Source: an uncultured Ruminococcus sp.
GTDB taxonomy: Bacteria > Bacillota > Clostridia > Oscillospirales > Acutalibacteraceae
Direction: 5' to 3'
Length of the DNA stretch: 25,398 nt
NCBI GenBank assembly: GCA_902767175.1
Contig: CACXGH010000140.1
Coordinates: 1 to 25,398, forward strand
The notes under the pieces are model-generated. The model was not told where the DNA came from. It made no database searches and saw only the letters and a program-made list of their open reading frames with translations. How positions within the stretch are numbered: the first letter of the stretch is position 1; each line of letters starts with the position of its first letter. Of the stretch, positions 1 through 7,256 are shown piece after piece. The position numbers were made by a program, and so were the translations under genes.

Positions 1-2083
1 CCGTAGTAGGCAGAATCTGCCACTTATCAGCTGTGCCGCCTTCTGTAACATCATTGAGCAAATTGATGTAAACAACTATATCTTGGTCAGCATTATATTC
101 TGCAACAGCGTCAGCATACAAATCAGCAGCAAGATCAAGCTGTGCTTTAGCTGCTGCAACGGCAGCTTCTGCGTCTGCAAGATTGGAAGAAGTACTTGGA
201 TTGTTTGTATAAACAGCAGCACGAGCATCATCATACTCATCCTGAGCTTTTGCAGTTGCAATTGCAGCATCATACCATTTACCGAAAAGTCCGCCACCAA
301 GAGCTTCTTTAAATATGTTGTGGTCAATGCTTGCGTTTCCGATAGATGTTACGTTGTTAAAAGTTTGGCTGTCTTTATCTAAGTCAGCAACAACATTATC
401 TAAGTTCTCACTTAACAGTGCGTCTCTTGCAGCTGCAGCTCCACTCACGTTGTAATCAACACCTAACAGAGCCTTAGCAGCTTCTTTTCTTTGGTAAAGC
501 AGTCCGGGGCTATCTTTACTTACTCTTGTAGATAATTCATCATATATTGCTTTAGCCTGCTTATATTCAAGTGCCTTATCTTGATATGCTTTTTTGGCAA
601 TCAGATATTCTGCTTCTTTAAGCCATTTGTTATGGTTTTCGTCATCAGTATTTGATCCAATCCATGTTTTGAAATCCTCAAGCTGACTATAACTTAAAAG
701 AGCAACTAAATCATCAAGATTATCATAAGAATTTGCATTAAAAGTTTCTGAACCAGTGTAGTTATCAGGTGTTATACTTTCACCGTTTATCCATGCTTTC
801 AAGTCATTAAGGAATGCATCCTGATCTGTTGAAGAGTCCCTATTGGCATATGCCGCCTCTAACTTTGCAACGAAAGTAGCCGTCTCATTAAATGTCGTTG
901 CATAATCGCCACTGCCATCATAGGTTAAATATGCATCAGGTTGCAGAGAAGTAGGAACATCCAATACCAAACCAGTGCTTGTGGTATATAACTCGTCAAT
1001 CAAAGATTCTACATTTGCTTTTGCTGTATCATAATCTGATTTAGCCGCATTATACTCATTTACAATTGCATTGTACGCAGCAAGTGCTTCTTTGAATGCT
1101 TTCTCCGCATTAGCCTCTGCAATTTCAGCAGCAGTCAATGCATCAAGTTTTGTCTTTAAGGTATCAGTGGCAGCATCATCCTCATCAACAGCTCTTGTTC
1201 TTTCGGCAAGCGCCAACTGATAGTTATGAATAGCTTTATCATATGCTTCTGCATAAGCTTTTAAAGCATCATCATTAATATATGAAGTACCTTCTACTGT
1301 TGCAACAAGTCTGTGTTTTGTAGCATCATAAGTCAACTTCGGTACTTCCTTAGTTGTTACATCTTTGAAGTATACAACATTAGCTGCTGACAGATTACCA
1401 TCTGTTCTCACATTATCTCCTGCAAAATCTGCAACAGTATCAGGTGTAACGGACGTCAAAACAGTCTTATAGTATGTGTCTGTATCTTTATCATAGTAAT
1501 ATGAATTATACTTAAACGTTTCACTCTGATCAACGCCATCAACTTCTATTGATCTTCTAAATACATAAACACCGCTTACATCAGGTGTAAAGTCAGTAAC
1601 AACAGTATTAGCTGAATAGCCATCCAAATTCTTAGAATTATCTACAGTAAACGAAACAATCTTTTCGCCTGGCTGATGTGTACTTACTGCTCCTTCATCA
1701 GGCACAACGAGAGCTAAATAAGAACCTGCTTCAACAGAATATCTTTCAGCTTCTGTCAATGTTGTGCAATCGTCATCACGTGTAGCAACTTTTGTTTCTT
1801 TTGTAACAGTCATTACAGACGAAACTGTTTCTTCTACAAAAGCACCAATGCTACCAGCATTAACAGCATATACGTCCTTGTTTACTACCTGACCGGGCAG
1901 CCAGTTTGCCGGGGGTGCGAAGGATTCAACGATCTGTACGTCATAATCAGCGTTAGCCGACAGACGGTTTGTTACCTCGTCCTTTGATGTAAACCATGCA
2001 AATGATGAGCCTGCCACGATAAGTGCAGCAAGTATGCAGGAAGCGGCTAAGACTCTGCGTCTTTTCTTTGATCTGCTTGCCAT
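1..2083 (-). CDS. SipW-dependent TasA/camelysin-like exported protein, 3' end outside window
   Basis: The frame is open from ATG 2083 to the window edge (about 694 residues), so the C-terminus is missing. The start follows a good ribosome binding site (AAAGGAGA). The N-terminus has basic residues (SRSKKRRR), a hydrophobic stretch at ~11-30, then AWFTSKDEVTN, the hallmark of signal sequences cut by SipW. Residues ~60-85 read PGQVVNKDVYAVNAGS, like the TasA/CalY fold. After ~residue 270 the protein is rich in Ala, Tyr, Asp and Lys with heptad-like spacing (for example AEANAEKAFKEALAAYNAI), suggesting long coiled coils. TasA-family proteins form biofilm fibres or surface layers; here the role is inferred only as a secreted surface or matrix protein. 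The two SipW-like peptidases immediately upstream on the same strand are its likely processing enzymes. Confidence 0.85.
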   Translation of the reverse strand, partial: MASRSKKRRRVLAASCILAALIVAGSSFAWFTSKDEVTNRLSANADYDVQIVESFAPPANWLPGQVVNKDVYAVNAGSIGAFVEETVSSVMTVTKETKVATRDDDCTTLTEAERYSVEAGSYLALVVPDEGAVSTHQPGEKIVSFTVDNSKNLDGYSANTVVTDFTPDVSGVYVFRRSIEVDGVDQSETFKYNSYYYDKDTDTYYKTVLTSVTPDTVADFAGDNVRTDGNLSAANVVYFKDVTTKEVPKLTYDATKHRLVATVEGTSYINDDALKAYAEAYDKAIHNYQLALAERTRAVDEDDAATDTLKTKLDALTAAEIAEANAEKAFKEALAAYNAIVNEYNAAKSDYDTAKANVESLIDELYTTSTGLVLDVPTSLQPDAYLTYDGSGDYATTFNETATFVAKLEAAYANRDSSTDQDAFLNDLKAWINGESITPDNYTGSETFNANSYDNLDDLVALLSYSQLEDFKTWIGSNTDDENHNKWLKEAEYLIAKKAYQDKALEYKQAKAIYDELSTRVSKDSPGLLYQRKEAAKALLGVDYNVSGAAAARDALLSENLDNVVADLDKDSQTFNNVTSIGNASIDHNIFKEALGGGLFGKWYDAAIATAKAQDEYDDARAAVYTNNPSTSSNLADAEAAVAAAKAQLDLAADLYADAVAEYNADQDIVVYINLLNDVTEGGTADKWQILPTT

Positions 2084-2148
2084 TTTTCATTTCTCCTTTG
2101 TTTTGGATTTGCCCTTCGGGGCTTGTTTTCTGGGGATATCTTTGCACA

Positions 2149-2171
2149 GCATAATGCTTCTGACATTATGC
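2149..2171 (-). other. Stem-loop in leader of the exported-protein gene
   Basis: A perfect 8-bp stem (GCATAATG / CATTATGC, 7-nt loop) lies between the upstream signal peptidase stop and the ribosome binding site of the exported protein. No T-tract follows, so it is not a standard terminator. It could be an mRNA-processing or stability element that separates expression of peptidase and substrate. Confidence 0.4.
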
Positions 2172-2223
2172 ATATTGACCTGTTCTGAAGATACAGGCTA
2201 TATGTCTGACTTGTATCCTGCGA

Positions 2224-3012
2224 TCAGGGTGTTTCATCTGACTTTATGCTGTCTGTTACGGAAAAGGACGTGACAGCATCTCCGATTTCTTCAGTCTCCG
2301 TGATGTTATCATCAGATTCGCTCTCTTTATCTTCATCGGGAGCAAGCTTCTGAGCCGGGGCTGTTTTTTCTTTGATTTCGTCAGACTGTGTATCTGCGGT
2401 TTCGGCGGAATCAACGCTTTCAGCGGACTCAGACGATCTTTCATCGCCCTTTTTATCCGTTTTCTCTTTATCGTCATCTTCTTTACCCATAAGGAAATAG
2501 CGTTTCAGCAGCAGGAAGAATACTGCGATCATTATTATTACAGGTATAATAAGGTACCAACGCATCTGTATGAATGTTACCACATAGCCAAGTCCCGGTA
2601 TTGAGAATGTGACTTTGCCGATAACTCTGTCCGCATCGATAAGAAAGCTGTCTGTATCCTCGTTTGCATCACCCTTTGTTTTAAAGCAGGTAATACCTGT
2701 ATTTTCGTAATTATCTATCTTTTCCGCAACACGGTGTGTCAGATATGTCTCTCCGTTTCCTGCAGGATTGAAAGTAATTACATCACCCACATTTATTTCA
2801 TTTGCATCGGATAATTTTACAAATATCATATCTCCGACATTATAGGTAGGTGACATTGAACCCGTGCGGATTGTGTAATACCTGTAACCGAATAATGCTT
2901 TATCGGACGATGTGTTGAAAGCAAACAGTACAGCTCCGAAAAGAATTGCTGCTGCAACCAGATATACGAATACAGTAAACGCTATATCGAATATTTTTGC
3001 GCCTAACGGCAT
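2224..3012 (-). CDS. sipW: SipW-like signal peptidase I (S26B, ER type) with long acidic tail
   Basis: The 262-residue membrane protease has a transmembrane segment at ~10-33, the catalytic Ser52 in TGSMSPTY, His93 in LTHR (His replaces the bacterial Lys, as in SipW/archaeal/ER enzymes), acidic residues in KGDANEDTDS (112-122) and a second membrane segment at ~150-170. After that comes ~90 residues of Ser/Glu/Asp/Lys-rich sequence, predicted cytoplasmic and unusually long for the family. ATG 3012 is preceded by AAGGAAGAG; the frame stays open upstream with a Lys-rich stretch (KKTKVKNKEEKK), so a non-ATG start slightly upstream is possible. It lies between another SipW-like gene and the TasA-like gene, so it probably cleaves the latter. 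SipW enzymes release biofilm and surface proteins with AWF-type signals. Confidence 0.9.
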   Translation of the reverse strand: MPLGAKIFDIAFTVFVYLVAAAILFGAVLFAFNTSSDKALFGYRYYTIRTGSMSPTYNVGDMIFVKLSDANEINVGDVITFNPAGNGETYLTHRVAEKIDNYENTGITCFKTKGDANEDTDSFLIDADRVIGKVTFSIPGLGYVVTFIQMRWYLIIPVIIMIAVFFLLLKRYFLMGKEDDDKEKTDKKGDERSSESAESVDSAETADTQSDEIKEKTAPAQKLAPDEDKESESDDNITETEEIGDAVTSFSVTDSIKSDETP

Positions 3013-3083
3013 TTTTTTCTCTTCCTTATTTTTGACCTTTGTCTTTTTGCTGATAGAAAACCACTCCCTTCGTTTTCCAATCC

Positions 3084-3263
3084 TTAAGGAAACACTGATT
3101 AAATTCAGTGCCTGTATTGCGTCAGAATTTTTCCGTCAGGTTGTGCAAAAAGACCGCAGGCAACCTGTCGGTTGTCAAGGGATTTTTGTTGCAAGATGGC
3201 GGAAAAAGGGCAAGCAAGACAGGTGCTGAACCATAAGGCGTGATTTATTCAGCGGTTCCTTAA
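3084..3263. repeat. MITE-like repeat, copy 1 (180 bp, imperfect terminal inverted repeats)
   Basis: The ends are imperfect inverted repeats: TTAAGGAAACACTGATTAAA on the left, and TTAAGGAACCGCTGAATAAA read inward from the right. TTAA stands at both extremities and could be part of the repeat or a target duplication. A second copy in opposite orientation at ~6053-6237 matches at roughly 85% by eye. The interior shares the block AAAAAGACCGCAGGCA and a GATGGCGGAA block. No transposase is encoded, so this would be a non-autonomous element mobilised in trans. It separates the two signal peptidase genes, and its right end overlaps the stop codon of the gene at 3260-3901. Confidence 0.8.
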
Positions 3264-3901
3264 TTATGGTCAGGCTTTATGTCATCATCAGAGCCTTGAT
3301 CTTCATTTACGGAAATTATATTCTCCATAGTCACATCGTCCTCCGGCTTTTTGATTTCGTCATGTTCTTTTCCGACGACCTGTGCAGCAGGCTCTGCATA
3401 TGAGGAATGTTCCTCGGGAGCTTTATAATATATTCTTTTGATGAAAATTATACCTATAATTCCGAATATGATGATGCCGAGCATTATTTTTCCAAACCGT
3501 GTGCTCAGCAGCATAAATACATATCCCGCATAAGGTATTTCTGCTATGACCCTTCCGATGACATTTTCGCCGCTTACAGGCGATGAGTCGGCAATCTGAT
3601 TATTATCACCCTTTGTAGTAAGCATACGGGTCTCAGGGTCTATCCCGATGAGCCTGTGGGTAACTACAGTATTGTCACTGATGACAAATGTTATTACATC
3701 GCCCACTTTAAGCTGCTCAAAATCCGTATTCTCAACTACGACCATTGATCCGACGGGATAGTCCGGTTCCATGCTTCCCGTCTCTATACAATAGAGCTTC
3801 CTGCCTGTAATCAGCAGTATTATTACTGTAATTCCTGCTGCTATTATCATAAAATACAGGATAAATAAAAATATTCTGCCGATTTTTGAGATTATTTTCA
3901 T
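3260..3901 (-). CDS. sipW: Second SipW-like signal peptidase I (S26B, ER type)
   Basis: The 213-residue protein has a membrane segment at ~8-32, catalytic Ser43 in ETGSMEPDYPVGS, His82 in VTHR, KGDNNQIADS (97-106) carrying the acidic residues, a second membrane segment at ~138-155, and an acidic tail of ~55 residues. Ser/His instead of Ser/Lys marks it as S26B. ATG 3901 has the ribosome binding site AAGGGTG. It is paralogous to the downstream peptidase but clearly diverged, so a distinct substrate or stage is possible. The last codons (CCT GAC CAT AAT TAA) run into the terminal repeat of the MITE-like element; the TAA stop is shared with the element end, so the original C-terminus may have been different. 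Confidence 0.9.
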   Translation of the reverse strand: MKIISKIGRIFLFILYFMIIAAGITVIILLITGRKLYCIETGSMEPDYPVGSMVVVENTDFEQLKVGDVITFVISDNTVVTHRLIGIDPETRMLTTKGDNNQIADSSPVSGENVIGRVIAEIPYAGYVFMLLSTRFGKIMLGIIIFGIIGIIFIKRIYYKAPEEHSSYAEPAAQVVGKEHDEIKKPEDDVTMENIISVNEDQGSDDDIKPDHN

Positions 3902-3917
3902 TGTATCACCCTTAAAA

Positions 3918-3936
3918 TGATTTTATGATAAAATCA
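3918..3936. promoter_or_regulatory. Perfect palindrome (operator-like) upstream of sipW-like gene
   Basis: TGATTTTA TGA TAAAATCA is a perfect 8-bp inverted repeat with a 3-bp spacer, located between the predicted promoter (3964-3992) and the ATG at 3901. Its position downstream of the start point suits a repressor operator. The AT-rich composition means chance cannot be excluded. Confidence 0.4.
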
Positions 3937-3963
3937 CACAATTATTCTACTCTATTTAAATAA

Positions 3964-3992
3964 ATTATACAGCAACTTGACATAATAGTCAC
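3964..3992 (-). promoter_or_regulatory. Promoter of the signal peptidase / exported protein genes
   Basis: Read on the minus strand, -35 is GTGACT (4/6) at 3987-3992, spacer 17 bp, and -10 is TATAAT (6/6) at 3964-3969. The start point would be about 3957, giving a leader of ~55 nt that includes the palindrome at 3918-3936. The stretch 3993-4134 holds no gene; it is AT-rich with poly-T/poly-A tracts. Confidence 0.55.
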
Positions 3993-4123
3993 CCCAATTA
4001 GCGCAATGGGAGCTTTTTTACAAATGATATCTGACAGCTTTATTTTTTAATAATAAAGGAAAAATCTTTTTTTACAAAACATCACATATAATAATTTATT
4101 GAGTTTCTGCTTTGAAAAATGTA

Positions 4124-4162
4124 AAAATAAAAAAGGACTGCCTACTTTTCGGTAAGCAGTCC
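4124..4162 (-). terminator. Rho-independent terminator of trpB2
   Basis: On the minus strand, GGACTGCTTAC pairs with GTAGGCAGTCC (11 positions, one G-T pair) across a 6-nt loop, followed by TTTTTTATTTTT. It lies 26 bp after the trpB2 stop codon. Confidence 0.9.
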
Positions 4163-4188
4163 GTATGAGAGGATATTTTATGCGGTTA

Positions 4189-5571
4189 TTATTCCTGACC
4201 GGGAACTACAGGAAGCTTGTTGATACTTTCTGCAAGCTCCTCGTCTGTGGGGATATAGTCGGTCATTACACCATCGTTGAATTTCTGATATGCCATAAGA
4301 TCGAAATATCCTGTACCAGTGAGACCGAAGAGAATTGTCTTTTCCTCGCCTGTCTCCTTGCACTTCAAGGCTTCGTCAATAGCCACTCTGATAGCGTGAG
4401 AACTTTCCGGAGCAGGAAGAATGCCCTCTACTCTTGCAAACTTCTCAGCAGCCTCGAATACTGCTGTCTGCTCAACTGAAACAGCCTCCATATAGCCGTC
4501 ATGATAGAGCTGACTGAGAGTTGATGACATACCGTGGAATCTCAGGCCGCCCGCATGGTTAGCGGAGGGAATAAAGCCTGAACCGAGTGTATACATCTTT
4601 GCAAGCGGGCAGATCTTACCTGTATCGCAGAAGTCGTAAGCAAACTTGCCTCTTGTAAAGCTGGGGCATGATGCAGGCTCTACAGCTATGATACGGTAGT
4701 CATTTTCTCCGCGGAGCTTTTCGCCCATAAAGGGTGAGATAAGACCGCCAAGATTGGAACCGCCGCCAGCGCAGCCGATGATTATATCAGGCTTAACACC
4801 GTATTTATCAAGGGCAGCCTTTGCCTCAAGACCGATAACAGACTGATGAAGAAGTACCTGATTAAGAACAGAGCCGAGAACATAGCGGTATCCGGGAGTA
4901 GACGTAGCGACCTCCACAGCTTCGGAGATAGCACAGCCGAGACTTCCTGTTGTACCGGGATGCTCGGCAAGTATTTTTCTGCCAACATTGGTCGTCTCTG
5001 ACGGAGAGGGAGTTACGTCTGCACCGTATGTGCGCATTACCTCTCTTCTGAAAGGCTTCTGTTCATAGCTTACCTTGACCATATATACCTTACAGTCAAG
5101 ACCAAAGTATGCGCAAGCCATTGAAAGTGCTGTACCCCACTGACCTGCACCTGTTTCGGTTGTAACGCCCTTAAGTCCCTGCTTCTTTGCATAATATGCC
5201 TGAGCTATAGCAGAGTTGAGTTTATGGCTGCCGCTTGTATTGTTGCCCTCGAATTTATAGTAGATCTTTGCAGGTGTGCCGAGTGCCTTTTCAAGACAAT
5301 ATGCTCTGATAAGCGGAGCAGGACGGTACATCTTGTAGAAATCTCTTATTTCCTCGGGTATCTCTATATATGGAGTTGTATCATCAAGTTCCTGATCGAG
5401 AAGCTCATCGCAGAAAATTCCGCTCATCTGTTCTTTTGTAAGCGGCTTGCCTGTTCCGGGATCAAGAAGCGGTGCAGGCTTGTTCTTCATGTCCGCTCTT
5501 ACGTTATACCATTTTTCCGGTATCTCATTTTCGCTCAGATAAATCTTATAGGGAATCTTGTTTTCACTCAT
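4189..5571 (-). CDS. trpB: TrpB2-type tryptophan synthase beta chain (PLP-dependent)
   Basis: The 460-residue enzyme would condense indole and serine to tryptophan with pyridoxal phosphate. The PLP lysine is K117 in GSHKLNSA. The motif ETGAGQWG (139-146) has Trp where TrpB1 has His, typical of TrpB2. The phosphate-binding loop GCAGGGSNLGG follows. The start was set at ATG 5571 because it has AAAAGGAG upstream and gives the usual N-terminus; an in-frame extension to 5721 would run through the terminator of the leader and is not credible. No trpA or other trp gene is nearby. Stand-alone TrpB2 proteins often salvage indole, and expression here is controlled by a tryptophan T-box, which supports a role in tryptophan supply. 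Confidence 0.93.
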   Translation of the reverse strand: MSENKIPYKIYLSENEIPEKWYNVRADMKNKPAPLLDPGTGKPLTKEQMSGIFCDELLDQELDDTTPYIEIPEEIRDFYKMYRPAPLIRAYCLEKALGTPAKIYYKFEGNNTSGSHKLNSAIAQAYYAKKQGLKGVTTETGAGQWGTALSMACAYFGLDCKVYMVKVSYEQKPFRREVMRTYGADVTPSPSETTNVGRKILAEHPGTTGSLGCAISEAVEVATSTPGYRYVLGSVLNQVLLHQSVIGLEAKAALDKYGVKPDIIIGCAGGGSNLGGLISPFMGEKLRGENDYRIIAVEPASCPSFTRGKFAYDFCDTGKICPLAKMYTLGSGFIPSANHAGGLRFHGMSSTLSQLYHDGYMEAVSVEQTAVFEAAEKFARVEGILPAPESSHAIRVAIDEALKCKETGEEKTILFGLTGTGYFDLMAYQKFNDGVMTDYIPTDEELAESINKLPVVPGQE

Positions 5572-5644
5572 TGTAATTAGCTCCTTTTTTATTTTATGTT
5601 TTATTTCTGCAGGCTGTTTTGGAGGTAGTTTCTGAATGTACCGC

Positions 5645-5672
5645 TCTTTCTGCTTAGCGCTCAGCAGAAAGA
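5645..5672 (-). other. Hairpin in trpB2 5' leader, after the T-box terminator
   Basis: TCTTTCTGCT pairs with AGCAGAAAGA (10 bp, 8-nt loop). It sits between the T-box terminator and the ribosome binding site, and GTAC on both flanks can extend it. No T-tract follows. It may stabilise the read-through mRNA. Confidence 0.4.
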
Positions 5673-5699
5673 TGTAGTACAGAAAAGTCCCGCAAAACA

Positions 5700-5966
5700 A
5701 AATAAACCTGTCCCGACTCAATGCCGGGACAGGTGAATATTACCTGCGGTGCCACCCTGCTTGACACTGTTAAAGTGCCCTCTCATTCGTACTTATATAC
5801 GATGACTCTTGTTTACGGAGTGTCCTCTCCGTCTTGCATACTCCGATATTCCGTTTCCGCTCGCCCTCAGAAGCCCATTCAACACTATATTCTCTGCTGC
5901 GATCACACCATCCGCAGTTCTCTTTGAGAGAAGTGATAACGTCTACTTACTCTTCCTCAACAGTTT
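5700..5966 (-). promoter_or_regulatory. T-box riboswitch (Trp specifier UGG) with terminator
   Basis: On the minus strand, the T-box sequence GCAGGGTGGCACCGC lies at ~5746-5760. It is followed by a terminator: ACCTGTCCCG / CGGGACAGGT, at 5725-5734 and 5706-5715, then TTATTTTGTTTT. Upstream are the Stem I elements GAGGAAGAGTAAGTA (5' side) and AGAGAACTGCGGATGGTG (apical). The 3' side of Stem I reads GAA TGG G CTTCTGAG, so the specifier at 5875-5877 is UGG, tryptophan. This matches the layout of known T-boxes (GAA, specifier, purine, then pairing to the 5' AGAAG-type strand). Uncharged tRNA-Trp binding would stabilise the antiterminator and turn on trpB2. Confidence 0.92.
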
Positions 5967-5972
5967 AATAAG

Positions 5973-6001
5973 ATTTTATACGAACAAAATAAATTTGTCA
6001 A
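5973..6001 (-). promoter_or_regulatory. Promoter of T-box-trpB2
   Basis: TTGACA (5996-6001), 17-bp spacer, TAAAAT (5973-5978) on the minus strand, with the start point expected at about 5966. Spacing and position directly upstream of Stem I of the T-box fit well. Confidence 0.8.
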
Positions 6002-6052
6002 TAGTTATTTTAAAAATTCTTGATTTTTTTGTATATATAATAACAAACAATA

Positions 6053-6237
6053 GCTTGGAATCAGAGGTAATGCAAAATCATGCCTTACGGCTCAGCGCCT
6101 GTCTTACTTCCCCTTGTTCCGCCATCCTGCAATAAAATCCATTGACAACCGACAGTCTGCCTGCGGTCTTTTTGTACAACCTTACGAAAAAATTGCTGAC
6201 GCAATATATGCAGTGTATTTAATCAGCGTTTCTTTAG
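6053..6237. repeat. MITE-like repeat, copy 2 (inverted relative to copy 1)
   Basis: Read on the minus strand it starts CTAAAGAAACGCTGATTAAA and follows copy 1 through the shared blocks AAAAAGACCGCAGGCA, CTGTCGGTTGTCAA and GATGGCGGAA to about 6074. The far end (6053-6073) has lost clear match to the terminal repeat, so this copy is decayed or truncated there. Indels break any shared reading frame, so conservation is not at protein level. The stretch 6002-6470 holds this repeat, AT-rich sequence and the plus-strand promoter at 6315, with no gene. Confidence 0.75.
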
Positions 6238-6314
6238 TTTTTAATTATTTTTTAAGATTTTTATGACAATTTACGTTAAAAATCGAGAAAATGTCTCACT
6301 GTCAAACAATGATA

Positions 6315-6343
6315 TTGACATACATTATAATGATCGGTATAAT
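6315..6343 (+). promoter_or_regulatory. Promoter of the acyltransferase/glycosyltransferase operon
   Basis: TTGACA (6315-6320), 17-bp spacer, TATAAT (6338-6343): both hexamers are perfect. The start point would be ~6350, giving a 120-nt leader before the ATG at 6471. Confidence 0.88.
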
Positions 6344-6374
6344 TTTATATTGGATAATACTTTAAAATAGTTAT

Positions 6375-6444
6375 TTTATGTGCTTTGACGGCTGTCCGGT
6401 TTATCCGGTTATGTGACTGTTTACAGACTGCCGGAACACATAAA
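6375..6444 (+). promoter_or_regulatory. Structured leader of the operon
   Basis: TTTATGTG (6375-6382) can pair with CACATAAA (6437-6444), enclosing GC-rich segments (GTCCGG, CCGG, GCCGG) that offer further pairing. The ribosome binding site AAGGGGAG lies after this structure. I do not recognise a riboswitch class, and no terminator is apparent. Confidence 0.3.
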
Positions 6445-6470
6445 TACAAGCCTGAAAAAGGGGAGACAAA

Positions 6471-7256
6471 ATGGATAAGAGAAAGGTCATCTATTATACA
6501 GATGAGCTGAATGATGAGTTTTCTACAGCTCAGATAGAGCCGATTAAAATTGACGAAAACTATACTTATATTCACGATTCCCTCTTTAAGCGCTTTACTC
6601 ACTTTTTCTGGTACAGAATTATAGCTACACCGATAGCATTTTTCTATGTAAAGCTTACCTTTCATCATAAGATCGTAGGAAGAAAGGCATTTAAGGAGTG
6701 CAGGGACAAGGGATATTTCATGTACGGAAACCACACTCAGGTGGTCGGAGACCCGTTTATCCCGAATATGCTGAATTTTCCGAGACATGATTACATTATA
6801 GTTCATCCGAACAATGTATCCATTCCATGGCTCGGCAAGATAACACCGTCCCTCGGAGCGCTGCCTCTGCCCGATGATAAGGCTGCATACCGGAATTTTC
6901 TCAATGCGATAGATACTCATATTGAACGGAAGCATACTGTAGTTATCTATCCGGAGGCTCATATATGGCCTTATTATACCGATATAAGACCGTTTCCTGA
7001 CACCTCGTTCACCTATCCTGCAAAGCTTGATGCTCCTGTGTACTGCTTCACCAATACATATCATAAGCGCAGACACGGCAAAGAGCCTAAGATAATCACC
7101 TATGTTGACGGACCGTTCTATCCTGACCATGAGCTTTCTCCGCGTCTGAGGAGAAAGGATCTGAGAGACCGTGTGTACAGCACCATGAAAGAGCGGGCAA
7201 AGCTTTCAGATCATGTACAGATACAGTATATCAAAAGGGAGGCAGAAAATGATTGA
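6471..7256 (+). CDS. PlsC-like 1-acylglycerol-phosphate acyltransferase family protein
   Basis: The 261-residue protein has a hydrophobic segment at ~45-62 and the acyltransferase block GNHTQVVGDPF (86-96). The usual catalytic motif is H-x4-D; here the spacing is H88-x5-D94, a deviation. The later motif YPEAHIWPYY (160-169) matches the YPEG/YPEQ block that binds the glycerol-phosphate or acceptor. The family transfers acyl chains from acyl-ACP or acyl-phosphate to lysolipids at the membrane. ATG 6471 has AAGGGGAG upstream. It is the first gene of the operon and overlaps the next gene by 8 bp, so translational coupling is likely. The acceptor is unknown; glycosyltransferase neighbours suggest a glycolipid or glycan. 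Confidence 0.85.
   Translation: MDKRKVIYYTDELNDEFSTAQIEPIKIDENYTYIHDSLFKRFTHFFWYRIIATPIAFFYVKLTFHHKIVGRKAFKECRDKGYFMYGNHTQVVGDPFIPNMLNFPRHDYIIVHPNNVSIPWLGKITPSLGALPLPDDKAAYRNFLNAIDTHIERKHTVVIYPEAHIWPYYTDIRPFPDTSFTYPAKLDAPVYCFTNTYHKRRHGKEPKIITYVDGPFYPDHELSPRLRRKDLRDRVYSTMKERAKLSDHVQIQYIKREAEND

Noticed and set aside
76..382. Open frames on both strands near the left edge
   Set aside because: They lie in other frames of the large exported-protein gene, have low-complexity Leu/Gln or Ser/Cys content and no ribosome binding site.
3100..3229. A reading frame through MITE copy 1 (FFRQVVQKDRRQ...) that could be a small protein
   Set aside because: Copy 2 keeps the nucleotide pattern but has indels that break the frame, so the conservation is of DNA or RNA, not protein.
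3992..4032. Weak stem (CCCAATT / AATGGG) followed by a T-run on the plus strand
   Set aside because: No plus-strand gene lies upstream and the stem has a bulge, so a real terminator is not supported.
5572..5721. N-terminal extension of trpB2 (50 residues)
   Set aside because: It would be translated from the T-box terminator hairpin itself, and the start at 5571 has the proper ribosome binding site and family N-terminus.
6345..7130. A 261-codon open frame antisense to the PlsC-like gene
   Set aside because: It has no recognisable domain, no ribosome binding site, and fully overlaps a gene with clear motifs and operon context.
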